From positions 1,612,001 to 1,676,000 of the forward strand of contig NC_069087.1 of NCBI RefSeq assembly GCF_947172395.1: DNA of 64,000 nucleotides, given 5' to 3'. The translations under genes and the position numbers were made by a program. This DNA comes from Bicyclus anynana (lineage: Eukaryota > Arthropoda > Insecta > Lepidoptera > Nymphalidae). Shown here one piece after another: positions 22,045 to 34,590 of the stretch; within the stretch, counting starts at the first letter, position 1, and every line of letters begins with the position of its first letter. Under the pieces are notes generated by a model, which did not search any database, was not told the origin of the DNA, and worked only from the letters and a program-made list of their open reading frames with translations.

Positions 22045-22272
22045 CAAAAAAGTCTAGAACCCAGACGAATAAAATGTTTTTGACCATAAATTCATTTTCA
22101 GTAATCTGTCTGAATCTGTACTCTGTATCAATCAATTTGTTTTGTCTATGATTTTTAGAAGGTTTCGCGAAGTGGAAAGACGAAGATTTATCAATTTTAT
22201 TTTTAAATTTTATCATTTTGTTTATAGAGATTTCGTTTTTATGTTAGTTTTTTTAGACAATGCAGATGCAAG
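22045..22272 (+). promoter_or_regulatory. Med19 promoter and 5' UTR
   Basis: Only 228 bp separate the retrotransposon's right duplication from the Med19 ATG. The stretch is T-rich with no TATA box in a clear position. The insertion therefore sits at or just upstream of the proximal promoter. Confidence 0.5.
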
Positions 22273-24764
22273 ATGATGTCTGATCAGTTTAGGAAAGTTG
22301 AGCCATATTCACCGAAGTCCTCGCCCAGAGGAGCGAGGTCACCAGTCGTCTCACGGCAGGATTCTTCTGGCACCCTCAAAACTACCATTTCGCTCGGCAA
22401 GAATCCTTCCATCGTCCATAGTGGACCTTTTTATTTGATGAAAGAACCTCCAGGTAACAGAATTCCCTAACTAAAAGAGAATAAGTACGTAGTAAAAATT
22501 TATTGTTATTTGCTCGAAAAAATATTAATACGTGCATGTATGCAATTTTTAGCGGAATGTGAACAAACGGGGGCCACAAATTTGATGGCGTATTATGGCT
22601 TGGAGCACTCTTACAGTAAATTCAATGGCAAAAAGCTGAAAGAGTCCCTATCGTCCTTCCTACCGAACCTCCCTGGTATAATGGATGGACCGGGGCAGGA
22701 AGACAATAGTACTCTAGGCTCAGTCATAGCGAAGAGACCTATAGGCGGTAAGGAGTTGCTGCCACTAACAAGTGCCCAGCTGGCAGGGTTCAGACTGCAC
22801 CCAGGGCCCTTGCCGGAACAGTATCGCTACGTCAGCGCTGCACCGCCCAAGAAACACAAACCCAATAAACACAAGAAGCATAAACACAAAGACGGCGCAC
22901 CACCTGGCCAGGACACCCCTTTACAAGGTAATTATTGTTCAAGCATTTTGGTTTAATTTTTTTTAGGAATATTATGCAGTTGTTGTTTGGATTAAGGTCC
23001 AGAGACAGATCAGACAAAGGAAAGAGGAAAAAAACATTTTAGACATTAACTTGTTAGTTAACGTCTAACATGTTTTAAGGTTAACATGTTAACATCTAGA
23101 TTGGGACAGTGTGTCTCTATTTAGATGTTACCTTATTATTGTTTGAATCAGACATTAATGTGGTAAAGCACATTTTTATGCCTACTTACTTAAAATAGTT
23201 TTCTCAAACATTTTCAATGTCAGTTATTATTAGTTGTGTAAACAGAATAAGATGTTATCCTATTTCTTGTGATTATAAATACACACAAACTATTATAATA
23301 TTCCAGTAGCTAATCCTAATAATTTGTCTGCAGAAAATCATAATAAAAAGCAAGGAAATGAGTATAATGAACATTCTTATTTAATAGTATACTTATTTAG
23401 ATCTGTACTTCATCAGGTAGTATCTTGAATACTACTTCCTTTTTTTTAAAAAAAAGAGAAGAATATTTGCCATATCATTGTTAAATATGATCCCCTCAAA
23501 CTAGTCAGAAAATGTGTTATGTGTGAGTGGGTAGGTATCAATAGTTGATGGGGATTGAACCACAATCTCTCAGTGATGAGTCTGGCCCTTTTACTGTTCA
23601 GTTATCAAGGCTTGTTACTTCTTTGACCTAACTATCATCATTAAAGTCTGGCAGCTCAATAATTGTGTTTTGGACTGGTTGTGCAAATGAATATTGAATT
23701 ACAATTATTACTACATTATTACAATTAACCGACCTGTCATTACTTCAATACTTCAATCTTTATCAGCCTTTTTAAACGGCCCACTACAAGGCAGGGCGAG
23801 AAGATTACCAGCAAAATCTCTCTATAACTTACTTAAAGACCTTGGCCTCTCTAGAACTGTAGCAAGTTCTATATTAGAATGAGTATCCAAAGCTGCTCTA
23901 ATAGGACATTACCAAATTTGGTGAGGCAGGAAGAACAACACGAGCAGGGAAGAGGAGTGTTAATCTATTGTCAAGGAATTCCTTAACCATCATCCATTAG
24001 TCACAAGTCTAGAGCTCTGCTCAGAGTTTTTTCTCTGCCATGAGATGTACCCCGCACTCGCACAGTGAATACATGGAATGAATGCTAAGATATTCATCTC
24101 AATGATCAGGATCGACAGCAACAGTGGAGTGTAACAACTCCAACTTTCCAACTCTAAGCTTGGAAACATTCATTACTGAAAGTTTAGTATTACATATCTC
24201 AGCCAGTACTGGACCCCAACTGGGACTTGTGATGGGTAAATAAATAAATAATAAAATCTTTATTAACCAAAAATAGATACAAAAAACCATAAGATTGCCT
24301 GTGGTCTCCACACTAGATTGATCTGTATTGTGGAGACCAGGTAGGATTTTCTAATGTTTTCCGTTGGACTAGGACTAATTACAAAAATTACAATAAATAG
24401 GACTACACTACAAAAAGAAATACATTACAAAATAAAATATTGCAGCAATTCAGCCAAATTTGAGGTGTAGGATTGTAGGAATGTAGGAGGATATAATGTC
24501 TTTCTAATGGTGTCTTCTATAGTAAGTGGAGAATGCATACCTATGACAAATAGCACACCTTGTGTAACGGTTTGTGAATAAATCTATAATTCATCTATTC
24601 CAGATTCATCGAACCCTGACACATATGAAAAGAAGCACAAAAAGCAAAAGCGGCACGATGACGACAAGGAACGCAAGAAGAGAAAAAAGGAGAAAAAAAG
24701 AAAAAAGCAGAAACACAGCCCCGAGCATGGCGGCCTCACACCAAACCAACACCCAATACCATAG
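22273..24764 (+). CDS. Med19: Mediator complex subunit 19, complete
   Basis: Three exons, 22273-22453, 22553-22927 and 24604-24764, give 238 codons plus stop, with GT..AG borders and phase 1 joins throughout. MED19 belongs to the head module of Mediator, which links transcription factors to RNA polymerase II in the nucleus. Diagnostic blocks are present in order: a Pro/Ser-rich N-terminus with SPRG and SPVV, TTISLGKNPSIVHSGPFYLM, GATNLMAYYGLEHSY, LSSFLPNLPGIMDGPG, GKELLPLTSAQLAGFRLHPG, then the Lys/His-rich tail and EKKHKKQKRHDDDKERKK. The first ATG of a tandem pair is at 22273. Exon 1 is in the same frame as a read-through that would stop at 22470. Length fits the family (about 240-340 residues in animals). 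It lies divergently from MESR4. Confidence 0.97.
22928..24603 (+). other. Med19 intron 2
   Basis: Largely AT-rich. A tRNA-like reversed segment near 23540-23620 (GATTGAACCACAATCTC) and a low-complexity patch at 24240-24300 suggest old repeats. The 62-codon ORF at 23694-23882 has no recognisable domain and I do not call it a gene. Confidence 0.5.
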
Positions 24765-25274
24765 GAGTTAAGTATTAATATTTTAAGTTAGAAAGTTGTA
24801 AGTTCAAATGCAATCAAATGAAATGACATGCATTCAAAGTAATAGACAAAGTGAGGTGGAGTAAGATCTCAGACTAATTACATAAGGACCTGTCAAGTAT
24901 ATGATCAATGATCTAATGCGATTATAAAAACTGTCTCTACAGAATTGATGTTTCATATTTGTAATCATGTTTGTTAGTTAAAAAGCCTTTTTTTGTAGTT
25001 GAATGGTGTCAACAACCTCTAGTTTAGTTTATCTTATAGAGTTATAATGTGTTCATTGTTCATGAATTTGGGTGCAATATTGTAATCTTATGTAATCAGT
25101 CTGAGAGTAGGATACATGGAATTATATATTTCTGCTCACGCCTGAAATAATACAATTGGTGCCCAAGCATTATTTAGAAGTATAAAGTGAAGCTCTCATC
25201 CTTGGAAAATGGTTTTAAAGCAGCAAGGCTCTTATTTATCCATTTGGAACTGAAATCTAATACTCATTTTCCTA

Positions 25275-25280
25275 AATAAA
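25275..25280 (+). terminator. Candidate Med19 poly(A) signal
   Basis: AATAAA about 510 bp after the stop codon; further AATAAA motifs follow near 25314 and 25515, so alternative ends are possible. Confidence 0.45.
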
Positions 25281-25529
25281 AAGCACCAACACAATTTTTA
25301 TTGTTCCTGTAAAAATAAATTATGATTTTTATGTTTTGTGGTATATTTAATTAAGCAATTTTAGTTCTAATTTGTTATAATAATTAAGTATTTTTGTCTA
25401 TTTTTAATAATCTACATAGTTAGCCTTGGGCTTGAAAATGAAATTATATAAACATAAATTTATGAAATTGGGTAATTTTATCTGATTATGCTGTATTTTG
25501 TTCCAATTCGAAAATAAAATTTATTTTCA

Positions 25530-26600
25530 TAATAATTATTTTTCACAATTTTACATACTCTACTTACTCACTTACTCACACCAAACTTTATAGGAATGTA
25601 GCCAAATTGGGCCCAAAGAAATATCTACATTGTCATATTTCTTTTGGTTCAGAATTTTCTCTGCCACACAATGAATCCATGGCACGGCGAATTCATGTTG
25701 TTAAAGAAATACATCTCTTGAGAGTATCTCAATATAATTTTGTAAAACTGTTGTAGTTGTATAAACCTTGTCCATTATAATTATTTTTTACATTTTGTTC
25801 CTGCTTATTTGTCATATCACAAAACAATCCATTTATTATGAAATTAGCAAATACATAATAATACAACTAGCTAGTGTGTCCATAATGTCAATAATTTTGT
25901 TTTATATTTCATAGTTCATAGTTTCAAGTATTAAGGGGTATAATTATGCTTTGGAATTAGATAATATTTATTTTCGTAAACAATGAGAACCTTTTCACCT
26001 GACGACTTCTAAACTTGAACATTGTAATATTTATTTTTACAGTTTCAAATGACATTGTACTCGACAATTGCTGTCTTAGTTCTACTTGTGTGCGCCTCAC
26101 ATTCAAAGCCTCTAAAAGTCGTGTCAAAGGCTCTTTTGTGCCTATAGACCGAGAGCATGCGATGGCATTCTTTTTTTTCGTTTCACAATATGGTTTTGCA
26201 ATACATTTATTTAGCCAGTCATCAAGTAATCATTTTTAACAAATATTTTTTCCTATTATGGCGAAAGTGGTCAAATATCTGGTTTTTTGAAGAGCGTGAT
26301 GTAGTGCGCGTGTAAGCACGTATGCTGAAACGATCGTATACGCGCAAAAATCTGAAAAACCCTTACTAAAACTTTTTATAGTGCACTCTGCACTGAGAAA
26401 ATGGAATTAATCACTCTTGATCAAACTCCACTTCACTTGTGCACCTACTAGAACTATATTAAATTCCATTGAACCCCGCACCCAAGTCCAGCACATTGGG
26501 ACCCAACGACCATCGGCTCTTCGAACTACTCGTATGTGCTTTGCCCATGGACATTCAAGTATTTTTTTTTAATTTTTGAAGCCTTAGAGCACTTGTAGAA
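25530..26600. other. Gene-free AT-rich stretch
   Basis: I see no exon, RNA gene or well-bounded repeat here. The ORF at 26015-26239 lacks any recognisable motif. Confidence 0.5.
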
Positions 26601-26614
26601 CATGAATCGACGTG

Positions 26615-26705
26615 CCACCATGGTAAGTGATGATGCAATCTAAGATGGAAGCGAGCTAACTTGTTAGGAGGATGAAAATCCACACCTCTTTCGGTTTCTA
26701 CCCAA
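26615..26705 (-). mobile_element. SINE fragment (group 1)
   Basis: Minus-strand match to the group 1 SINE body: plus-strand GTAAGTGATGATGCAATCTA, GAGCTAACTTGTTAGGAGGA and ACACCTCTTTCGGTTTCTAC. The tRNA head and tail are missing. Confidence 0.65.
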
Positions 26706-26928
26706 CATACAATACAAGCTTGGCGGTACGTCTTTACATGTAAACGATGGCAGCGCACAATGTTCAGAAACGTCATATACAGATATACATCCAACTATAC
26801 ACAGCTTATTGGCATAAATTTTCAGATATCCATTGAGATCGTACTCTAAAATTGAATAAGTATCTAATTGCATTTCTTAAATTCGTATTGTTCTACAATT
26901 TTGTATCTATATCATAGGCACTGCTTTT

Positions 26929-27222
26929 TACCCGACTGCAAGAACCCAAGTGTTAAAAAAAAATAACAAGTCGGGACCTTAGACATTGGATAAATGTCTA
27001 AGGTCCCGACTTGTTATTTTTTTTTTAATTTCACCTATCTAAGAACACTTGGGTTATTGAGAAAAATCTAACGATATTCTTATTACGTAAATCCGTTCAG
27101 AATGATTTTCTTCTATATTATTTAATAGGTCCCGACTGATTTCTAATTGCTTTCTACACTTCTGGACTGACCTTGTTTTTTTCTTTTCACTTATTTAATA
27201 CTTTATGCAGTCGGGTTTTTTT
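26929..27222. mobile_element. TIR element (ACCCGACTGCA) with internal snap-back
   Basis: Terminal ACCCGACTGCA near 26930 and TGCAGTCGGGT near 27206 are inverted. Inside, TAACAAGTCGGGACCTTAGA plus CATT is repeated as its exact reverse complement around a 6-base loop (about 26966-27020), and CCCAAGTG / CACTTGGG lie further out. Non-coding, about 290 bp; a MITE by structure. Confidence 0.65.
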
Positions 27223-28011
27223 TTATTAGTTTAAATAATTTATTTATTGTTAATTTCTTTGTACCTATAAAATAATCTTCTCCACTAATTTAATAAATCA
27301 AAAATGTATTCATTAAATTATCTATTTGTTGAAGTCGTGAATGTACTGATTAATGATTTAAAGTATATTCATACGTTGGTTCACATCGCTCCAGTATTTC
27401 TGTGTAATCTGATAAGAGATAAACATTAAGTATAATTCAGCGTGGCTCACTCACTGTTTTGTGTTCACATCCGTTTTGTTATATCCTGTTTATTGTATTC
27501 GACATACGAGTTACCTATGGTTCTTATCGCTAATATGATATTACTTTGTATATTAACTGTTACTCATTCATCCTCATCATTTGTCACCATATAAAGACCT
27601 CTCTCAATGTTCTTAATGGTTTTAAGGTACCTACTGATAATTTTGGCAGTTTTAGTAGAAAGTACTTTATATTACGAAATATATGTATTTTAAGTTGTAA
27701 TGTAGCATATAACATGCACCGCCAACCCTTGGCAATGTAAATATTAAATCAAGATACAAAATAAAAATTTTGATAGAACGGTTAATCTGCTTTATTTATT
27801 TCATCTTATGAATAGTTACATTAAGAATGTTTTCTGAAATTCTAAATAGTAACGTTTATAGTTTTTAAAGAGCAACTGCCGAGTTGTTAACCAATATATA
27901 ATGTATCATCTATGTTGTTAACAGCGAGTGGTTGCTAAGCAACGGTTTGTATCCATATATTTGTATATATTTTCCATATCGACTTTGACAAAAGTATTAG
28001 ATACCTAGTAT

Positions 28012-28285
28012 GAGAGCCGTGGTAGCACAGTAGATATGACCTCTGCCTTCAATTCGGAGGGTGTAGGTTCGAATCGGTCCGGGTCAACTTTTCATATACA
28101 AACATTTTGAGAAATTAACGTCTCAGACGGTGAAGGAAAAACATCGTAAGGAAATTGCGTACCTGAGAAATTTTTAATTCTCTTCGTGTGTGAATCCTGC
28201 CAATCCTCATTAGGCTAACGTGGTTAGACTAACCGCTCTGATTCGGAGAGGAGGCTCGCTTAACAGTGAGCGGAATACATGTTGG
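28012..28285 (+). mobile_element. SINE (tRNA-derived, group 2)
   Basis: The head GAGAGCCGTGGTAGCACAGT is followed by GACCTCTGCCTTCAATTCGG, a B box GGTTCGAATC, GACGGTGAAGGAAAAACATC, and a body with GAGAGGAGGCTCGC. Copies in the opposite orientation occur at 38373, 45173, 59324 and, partly, 61272. Confidence 0.75.
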
Positions 28286-28440
28286 TAACAGTAGCGTGCA
28301 CTTCATACATGCAAAAAGGCACTGCCTACTCAGACTTACCATAACGAACCTGTATCGGAGAAGGAATTCTCCATATTCTGCTAGTTGTACGTATAGTGCC
28401 TACCCTAGTTAAAAACCTTATACTCACCACTGGTTGTTAA
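28286..28440 (+). repeat. Repeat related to the TIR element at 32825
   Basis: GCGTGCACTTCATA...GCAAAAAGGCACTGC...AGTGCCTACCCT...CTCACCACTGG follows the order of blocks in 32825-32972. It directly follows the SINE. Confidence 0.45.
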
Positions 28441-28496
28441 TGGTGATGATCAATATGCACCAAGCTTCCGAGTCCGTTCTGTAGCGCTATTCTGTC

Positions 28497-28592
28497 TTTA
28501 TAACTCGACAGAGTGAGTCTCGAATTTGTCTATCTCGACAATATAGATGGAGATATATAGACGAATTCGAAACATACTGTCGAGTTCTAATA
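28497..28592. repeat. Palindromic MITE-like element
   Basis: AACTCGACAG and CTCGAATTTGTCTAT on the left are mirrored by ATAGACGAATTCGA and CTGTCGAGTT on the right, with TATATAGATGGAGATATA-like sequence at the centre. The whole 95 bp folds back on itself. Confidence 0.65.
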
Positions 28593-31500
28593 AAATCGTA
28601 ACAGAATAGAACAGTGTATAAATACATATCAGTATCATAGCGGGGCTATAGTCGCAGACTAGAAGTGCTCTGTGTATTTTATTTTTATGTAAATAAAACG
28701 CATATCTATCTGAGGGCGAAATTTATTCAAATTATAATATCCACATTTATACAATAAATCAATGTCGGTTTCGCTTTCTATAAAACACAGTCATTCTTAG
28801 TTATTACAAAGAAATAAATTATTAGTAATGCAGCACCAAAATACATACACCATACTTACAAAAAAATATAATCTCTACTTATACATAACCCATCTCGAGA
28901 TCTCTCCGTGCAGAGGCACTCGTAACTGCTCAACGGGATGGAAATTATTGAAACCAATGAAAAAGAAAAGCCAATGATACGGAATTAAAAATGGACTCAA
29001 CAGTTTGTTGCTAATACCTTGGGTATTTTGCTATCTCGTAACATCAGTACTGTAGGTGCCAAATGGACAGAAATATTAAGCATTGTTGTCCTTTTTTCTA
29101 GAAAACGATATCTCCATGGTGTCTCTAAAATTTGATTTAATGGTAGGAGCCTAGCTTTATAAATTCTAAAAATGTCTATATCCTTCTAAAAGAGAAAAAT
29201 GGGCTAAATACGAGGGCTATAAATATTTACACCCTTTATTATAAAAACGACTATACTACCTTAAGTATGTAAAAGGTGGAGATAGAATACTATGGAGATT
29301 TATCTAAAAATGAAAAAGTATCCGCTTGTAAAGATAATTCGAAATTCGACAAAAACGCCGCTAGTGTCTAATAAGGCGTGACTACTCGTAACTTAGATTA
29401 GGGGTTGAAATTTTACCTTCAAAAATTCAAATTAAAGGAGGGTCCTATAATTTTTAATTTTTGAATGTTGAGGGAAGAGCTGAGAGATAGTTTTTCACAA
29501 GTGACGCCTCTATTTAACGCATTTCGACGATCACTTTTACATGAAGATATGGTTTTCCTAACTTCTACCGATTACCTGTACGAGTGTATTCAATTTAGTT
29601 GATATAATAATTAAAATACAGCGGAATTAGCACCATTCTTCATTCAATATCAGTGGCTTCACTTTAAAGGCGCAACGTAAATGGTATTAACTATTCTGCC
29701 TGAACCGGCAGGCGCTATAATATGGGTCTATATATGGACTTTGGCTAAACAGATACCAGTTTTATGCAATATCGCCATAAACCAGAGTTAACATGAACCG
29801 TGGTCACCCAGGGGTAAAACAAGAAATTGAAAATGTATATCTGAACCCTTTTTAATCTAATTTCGATAATTTCTACAGAACGAGTCCATGACATTTTCAA
29901 TTTATGGAGTCATCCTGGCATACTTTAATGTTACCTAAAGTAACGCACATTAGCTGTACTGGATCTGTGTAGTCAACGCCTTGTAATTTTTCTATTGCAA
30001 AGTTCTATCTAAATGTAGGCGAAGTACCCGCGTAACTCAATCGCTATTTCGTGTCTAACTACCGTCAATCTACCCTCTACACTAACGCTATAATACATTT
30101 TGGTGTGCCATGGCACTATGCGAATGACTAAATATATCTAAAGCGGGCGTCACACGTGTGGCGCAAAGATATTTAAACACTTTCATAGACAATATTAAAC
30201 ATTTTACATCTACCTCAATTTCCTGAGGTTATCCTGTTTTTTAACTTCCAATCTTTGCTCACATGCGTAGCGCCGGTACAACTATGGCGTTTTCACATAA
30301 CTACGAATTGGCTGTCTTGTTTGTTACACCGAAATGTTTGAATATATTTAATTGGTTCTCTCTGTCATTTGGTAATGAAGTATCATATTATTATTTAGTT
30401 TTAGGTTGTAAAAAATTTTTCCTTTTATGTGTACACAACTATTAATAATGTGGAATAAAAGACATTTTTTTCATACCACGGATACTAATTTGGGCTTTCA
30501 ATTTCATTTTGGGATACGGATTGTTATGGACAATGAGATGTGCCAAACTTACTTGATACTGATTTTTACAAAGAAACATAAAGCCGGCTTATTTGTGGAG
30601 CCTAAATTGACAACTTCATCATCAATATTCATTAATAACATCAAAATTCCATTACAATCTGTGAAGATGTTGCATTAACTATTTATAAACAAAGTATTTT
30701 TATTCACAATTTTTTTTAAAACTATTAATTTCCCTTTTGTCGTTGCAATTAATAATATGAGTGTACTTCTTTTTGGAAATCGATACTTTAGAACTCTCTT
30801 TATGAAATGATACAGAATAGACAACTATGTAATACATAAATTCAAACATCAAGTTACAATATACAATTCAAGCCAGGGTAAGTAGTTAATGAATTAACCT
30901 TTCAAGAATTACATCAAGTATATACTGTAAATTTGCTATCATTTTTATTTGGAGCTGTTTGGTGATTATACCAACTATACAAATGGTATTTACTTCTTCA
31001 AAATCATCATTTCATTAAGAGTGAGGGTAGTCCAATAAAATATTCTGAATGAATTTACTACAGAAGTTTACGGTTTCCGTTTAACTTATTTATTATTTAG
31101 CTTGTTTTTTTTTAAATTGTGTAAATATTGGAATGTTCATGACTTATGTTTCTCTAACAAAACTTTTTCCAACACATATTAGTGATAAGTATATACTAAT
31201 ATATACTAATATTAGCCATTTCATCAGACTACCCTCACTCCGCCATATATGTAATTCATGCTACATTTACATATTATTCCTTTTAGTTATTAATTTGTAA
31301 TTATTATGAAACGTGGTAACTTCCAAAAACAAAATACACGTTATAAAAATACAAGTAAATAGAGATTGTCAAAGATTAAATATCAAAGCCGGAAAGGTAC
31401 ATTTAATATGTGGCAATTTTTTTTCTTGAATCGTCGACTTTTTATAAACACATACGTATACATTGTGATTAACTTCACAGACATTAGCAGCGTGTGTGAA

Positions 31501-32205
31501 TGTGTTAAGGTGACTTAAGTAATATAATCCTTACATTAATAAAAGAAAATATGTAATCAATAAAATTTCATTTTGTGTGTGTCAAGGTTACATTGTTTTT
31601 ATTTGAAACTTGGCCAAAATTACCAAAACTGTGTAATACGGCCTATGATCTGACAGGGCCGTTTAAATAGGCTGTATATAGAGCATGTCAAGTTCTACAA
31701 AATCAAGATGAATTCTTACAATTTATTGGGCTGATAATTTAGTCTCGGATCATCTCTAAGTATCTCTAAAGTAACACCTCTAGAGATCGCTACTGGACGT
31801 GTATATGTTCGCTATCACATTGCACGCGGTACAATTTTTGAGCAATTACATTATTTTACAAAATTCATTCGCTTCTCTAAGAAATTCCTCGAAAGTAAAA
31901 AAAAAATTCAAGTTTAGGTCATTTAAAGACGTTTGATTAAAAAAATCTATTTGTAAATTATGTAACTTGCAGCGGATCAAATAAGATTTATGGTATAGAT
32001 TAGTTAAATGTTTTTTTGTACAACTAACTCTGTATTGAGGAATTTCTTACAAGACATCTATCTACGATACAAAACATTTTAATATTACATACTATGTGAT
32101 GGAATTTCTTTAACAAGTCTCTTTATTATTCCCCTAGGCTCCAAAAATGATTCAAAGCTATCAAAGTTAATTAGAATCTTTAATAATGTGAATAAAAAAA
32201 TATGG

Positions 32206-32256
32206 ATAAATTAAGTCTTTATAAATGCACCGTATATTTACAAAGACTTAATTTAT
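32206..32256. repeat. Inverted repeat hairpin
   Basis: ATAAATTAAGTCTTTATAAA and TTTACAAAGACTTAATTTAT pair at nearly every position across an 11-base loop. Confidence 0.6.
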
Positions 32257-32824
32257 AAATGTTTTAACAACCGTGGCTAACCATTAGGGGTAATAACATC
32301 TCACAGAGTTATCTAAGTTCTTCTTTATTTTATGGATTTTAAAATTTTAATAAATAAAATAACAAATTAAATTTGTGATTCTGGCAAGTTGAAATATATA
32401 TATTTTTTAACGATTAGTACAAAGCGAAACTTCGGCAAGCTGAAATAATAATAAAAAAAACCTATCAATAATACCTATACAAATATTACAAATAAAACAT
32501 TGTGCAACGAAAATAAATAGTCAATTTTAATAATAGATATAAAATTAATTAATGCACACAAAGAAATACATTATATTACAAGTGAAAGTGTTCATTTTAT
32601 ATCAATAACATAATCGATAAATTATTATTTCAAATATTTTGTTTAGAAAGTAGCAAAATTTAAATCATCTTTTTTAAATAAAAGCCAATAAAGAGTAACC
32701 ACAAATTAAAAGAAATTTCACCTTTAATCCTTTACTCAGGTTGTATCACATATTAAAAAAAAACTATTAAAATGTTAAAAGACCTGTTTTAAGAGTCGTA
32801 ATTAAATTTCAAAAATATAGGACA

Positions 32825-32972
32825 GTCAGTGGCGTGCACTTTATATAGGCAAAAATGCACTGCATACCCTGAGAACTTCTTATCAACCTGTATTGGAGGA
32901 TTTCCATTTAGAACAATTTCTTCGGACAGTGCTTACCCTTCTTACAGACCTTGTGCACATCACTGAGGACAG
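32825..32972. mobile_element. Small TIR element
   Basis: CAGTGGCGTGCAC at the left and GTGCACATCACTG at the right are inverted with two mismatches. It is 148 bp, non-coding, and related to 28286-28440. Confidence 0.55.
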
Positions 32973-33106
32973 TTGCATAACTTTAGAACGTCAGTGCAAA
33001 CAAAATCCATTATGAATGAATGTTTATACAATGCGACTACAGGCTCAATAAAGCCAGAACTGTGCAGCAAGTTATAAAAAAAAACAGGAAAAATTCGCAC
33101 TGAATG

Positions 33107-33381
33107 TTTTTCTTTTTAATTCTTAACAAGTTAGCCCTTGACTACAATATCACTTGATGGTAAGTAATGATGCAATCTAAGATAGAAGCGGACTAATTTG
33201 TCAGGAGTGAGAAAATCTACACACCTTTCGGTTTCTTCTCGACATCGTACCGGAACGCCTCCCACTAGACAGACCTGGACCAATTAAGAAAATCTCAATC
33301 GGCCCAGCCGGGGATCGAACCCAGGGCCTCCGTCTTGTAAATCCACTGCGCATAGCACTGAGTCATAAAGGTCGTCAAAAC
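33107..33381 (-). mobile_element. SINE (group 1)
   Basis: Plus-strand sequence starts with the reversed tail (TTCTTAACAAGTTAGCCCTT) and ends with the reversed head (GGTCGTCAAAACT). The B box appears as GGGGATCGAACCC. It is about 275 bp with small internal deletions against the copies at 51063 and 54956. Confidence 0.75.
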
Positions 33382-34272
33382 TGATGGTACTATTTGTATG
33401 AATGATTTTGCACTAGAACTGTTTTAAAATAAAGTACATTTTTTACTATCAGAAATACGTGGTTATTCCTACATTTAAATTATTTTAAAATGTCAATATC
33501 ATACATAAAAATTACAACATCATGCACACAATAATATCATATTAATTAAATGAAAAAAAAAAAAATAATATTAATATTTTATACATCCGTTTTTTCCGTC
33601 ACATATATGTTCAGATTAAACACAAAAAATGTACAAATAAAACATGACTGGTAATTAATATAAAGAAATAACATTTAAATTACATTTATTTATAATTTTT
33701 TAAAAAATTAATTATTAATATTGATAAAGAATCATAAAACCTAGTATTACAAATAATCGTCATTTCGATCGAATCGGGAAATATACACCTTTTTTATTGT
33801 TACGAAAAATTCAAACCATAACACAGACTAAATATTTATTCAGTTCAATAAGAATGGAGTCATAGATAGTGTGATATTTTTATATACTACCCTCAAAAAG
33901 TAGTAAATTGCGAATACATACGTCATAAGTCATAAATGTTTTCGCAAAAATGCATCGCCTCAAGCGAGTGTTAATATAGTTTCGTTTAAATATTAAAACT
34001 GACGCCATATTTTTTATTCTGATGTTATTTATTTAAGACCACTTACAATCTGATTCAATAATGTCTAACATGGAGTCATTTGTAGTTATTCTATTTCAGG
34101 AAGAAGATTTAGCTTTAGATGTAGTAGAGACAATATAAACGCGTTTATGAAAGAACGTCAGCAGAGCAAAGTATTGTTAAATCATTTAGCGTTACAAAAG
34201 GAACCGTTTGACATCGAAAACTGAAAAATTCTTGCTTAGCAACCACTCAGATGAACTCATATCTTTACTCTA

Positions 34273-34590
34273 TTAGGCTGCCAGTCCACTAAAGCGGAGC
34301 GAGGCAGCGGAGCCGAGAAACGGAGAATTATTAACCAATAGGATTGCACAAAATACCCACTCCTCTTAAATGGACAGGGACTTGCGAGCTAGTTTAATAA
34401 TTTATATAAAACCGGTAAGCAGAACGAGGAAACGGAGTGGGAATGAAATTTAACATTTATACATGTTCTGCAACTCCGCTCCGCATAGTCGCTCCGCCTC
34501 GGTGGACAGACACAGTACGCAATTCCGCTCCACATTAGTCCGTTTCTCCGCAACGCTCCATTGCTACGCTTTGGTGCACAGGCAGCCTTA
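34273..34590. mobile_element. MITE with GGCTGCC termini (copy 1)
   Basis: TTAGGCTGCCAGTCCACTAA at the left matches the reverse of TTTGGTGCACAGGCAGCCTTA at the right. Flanks TTA/TTA suggest a 3-bp target site, as in PIF/Harbinger elements, but that is inference. Internal repeats of CCGCTCC/GGAGCGG make it further self-complementary. A minus-strand ORF across it is an artefact. The sister copy at 50972 carries a nested SINE. Confidence 0.75.

Noticed and set aside
28012..28100. Functional tRNA gene
   Set aside because: A B box and tRNA-like arms are present, but the sequence is the head of a SINE family with several copies and no clean cloverleaf could be drawn.
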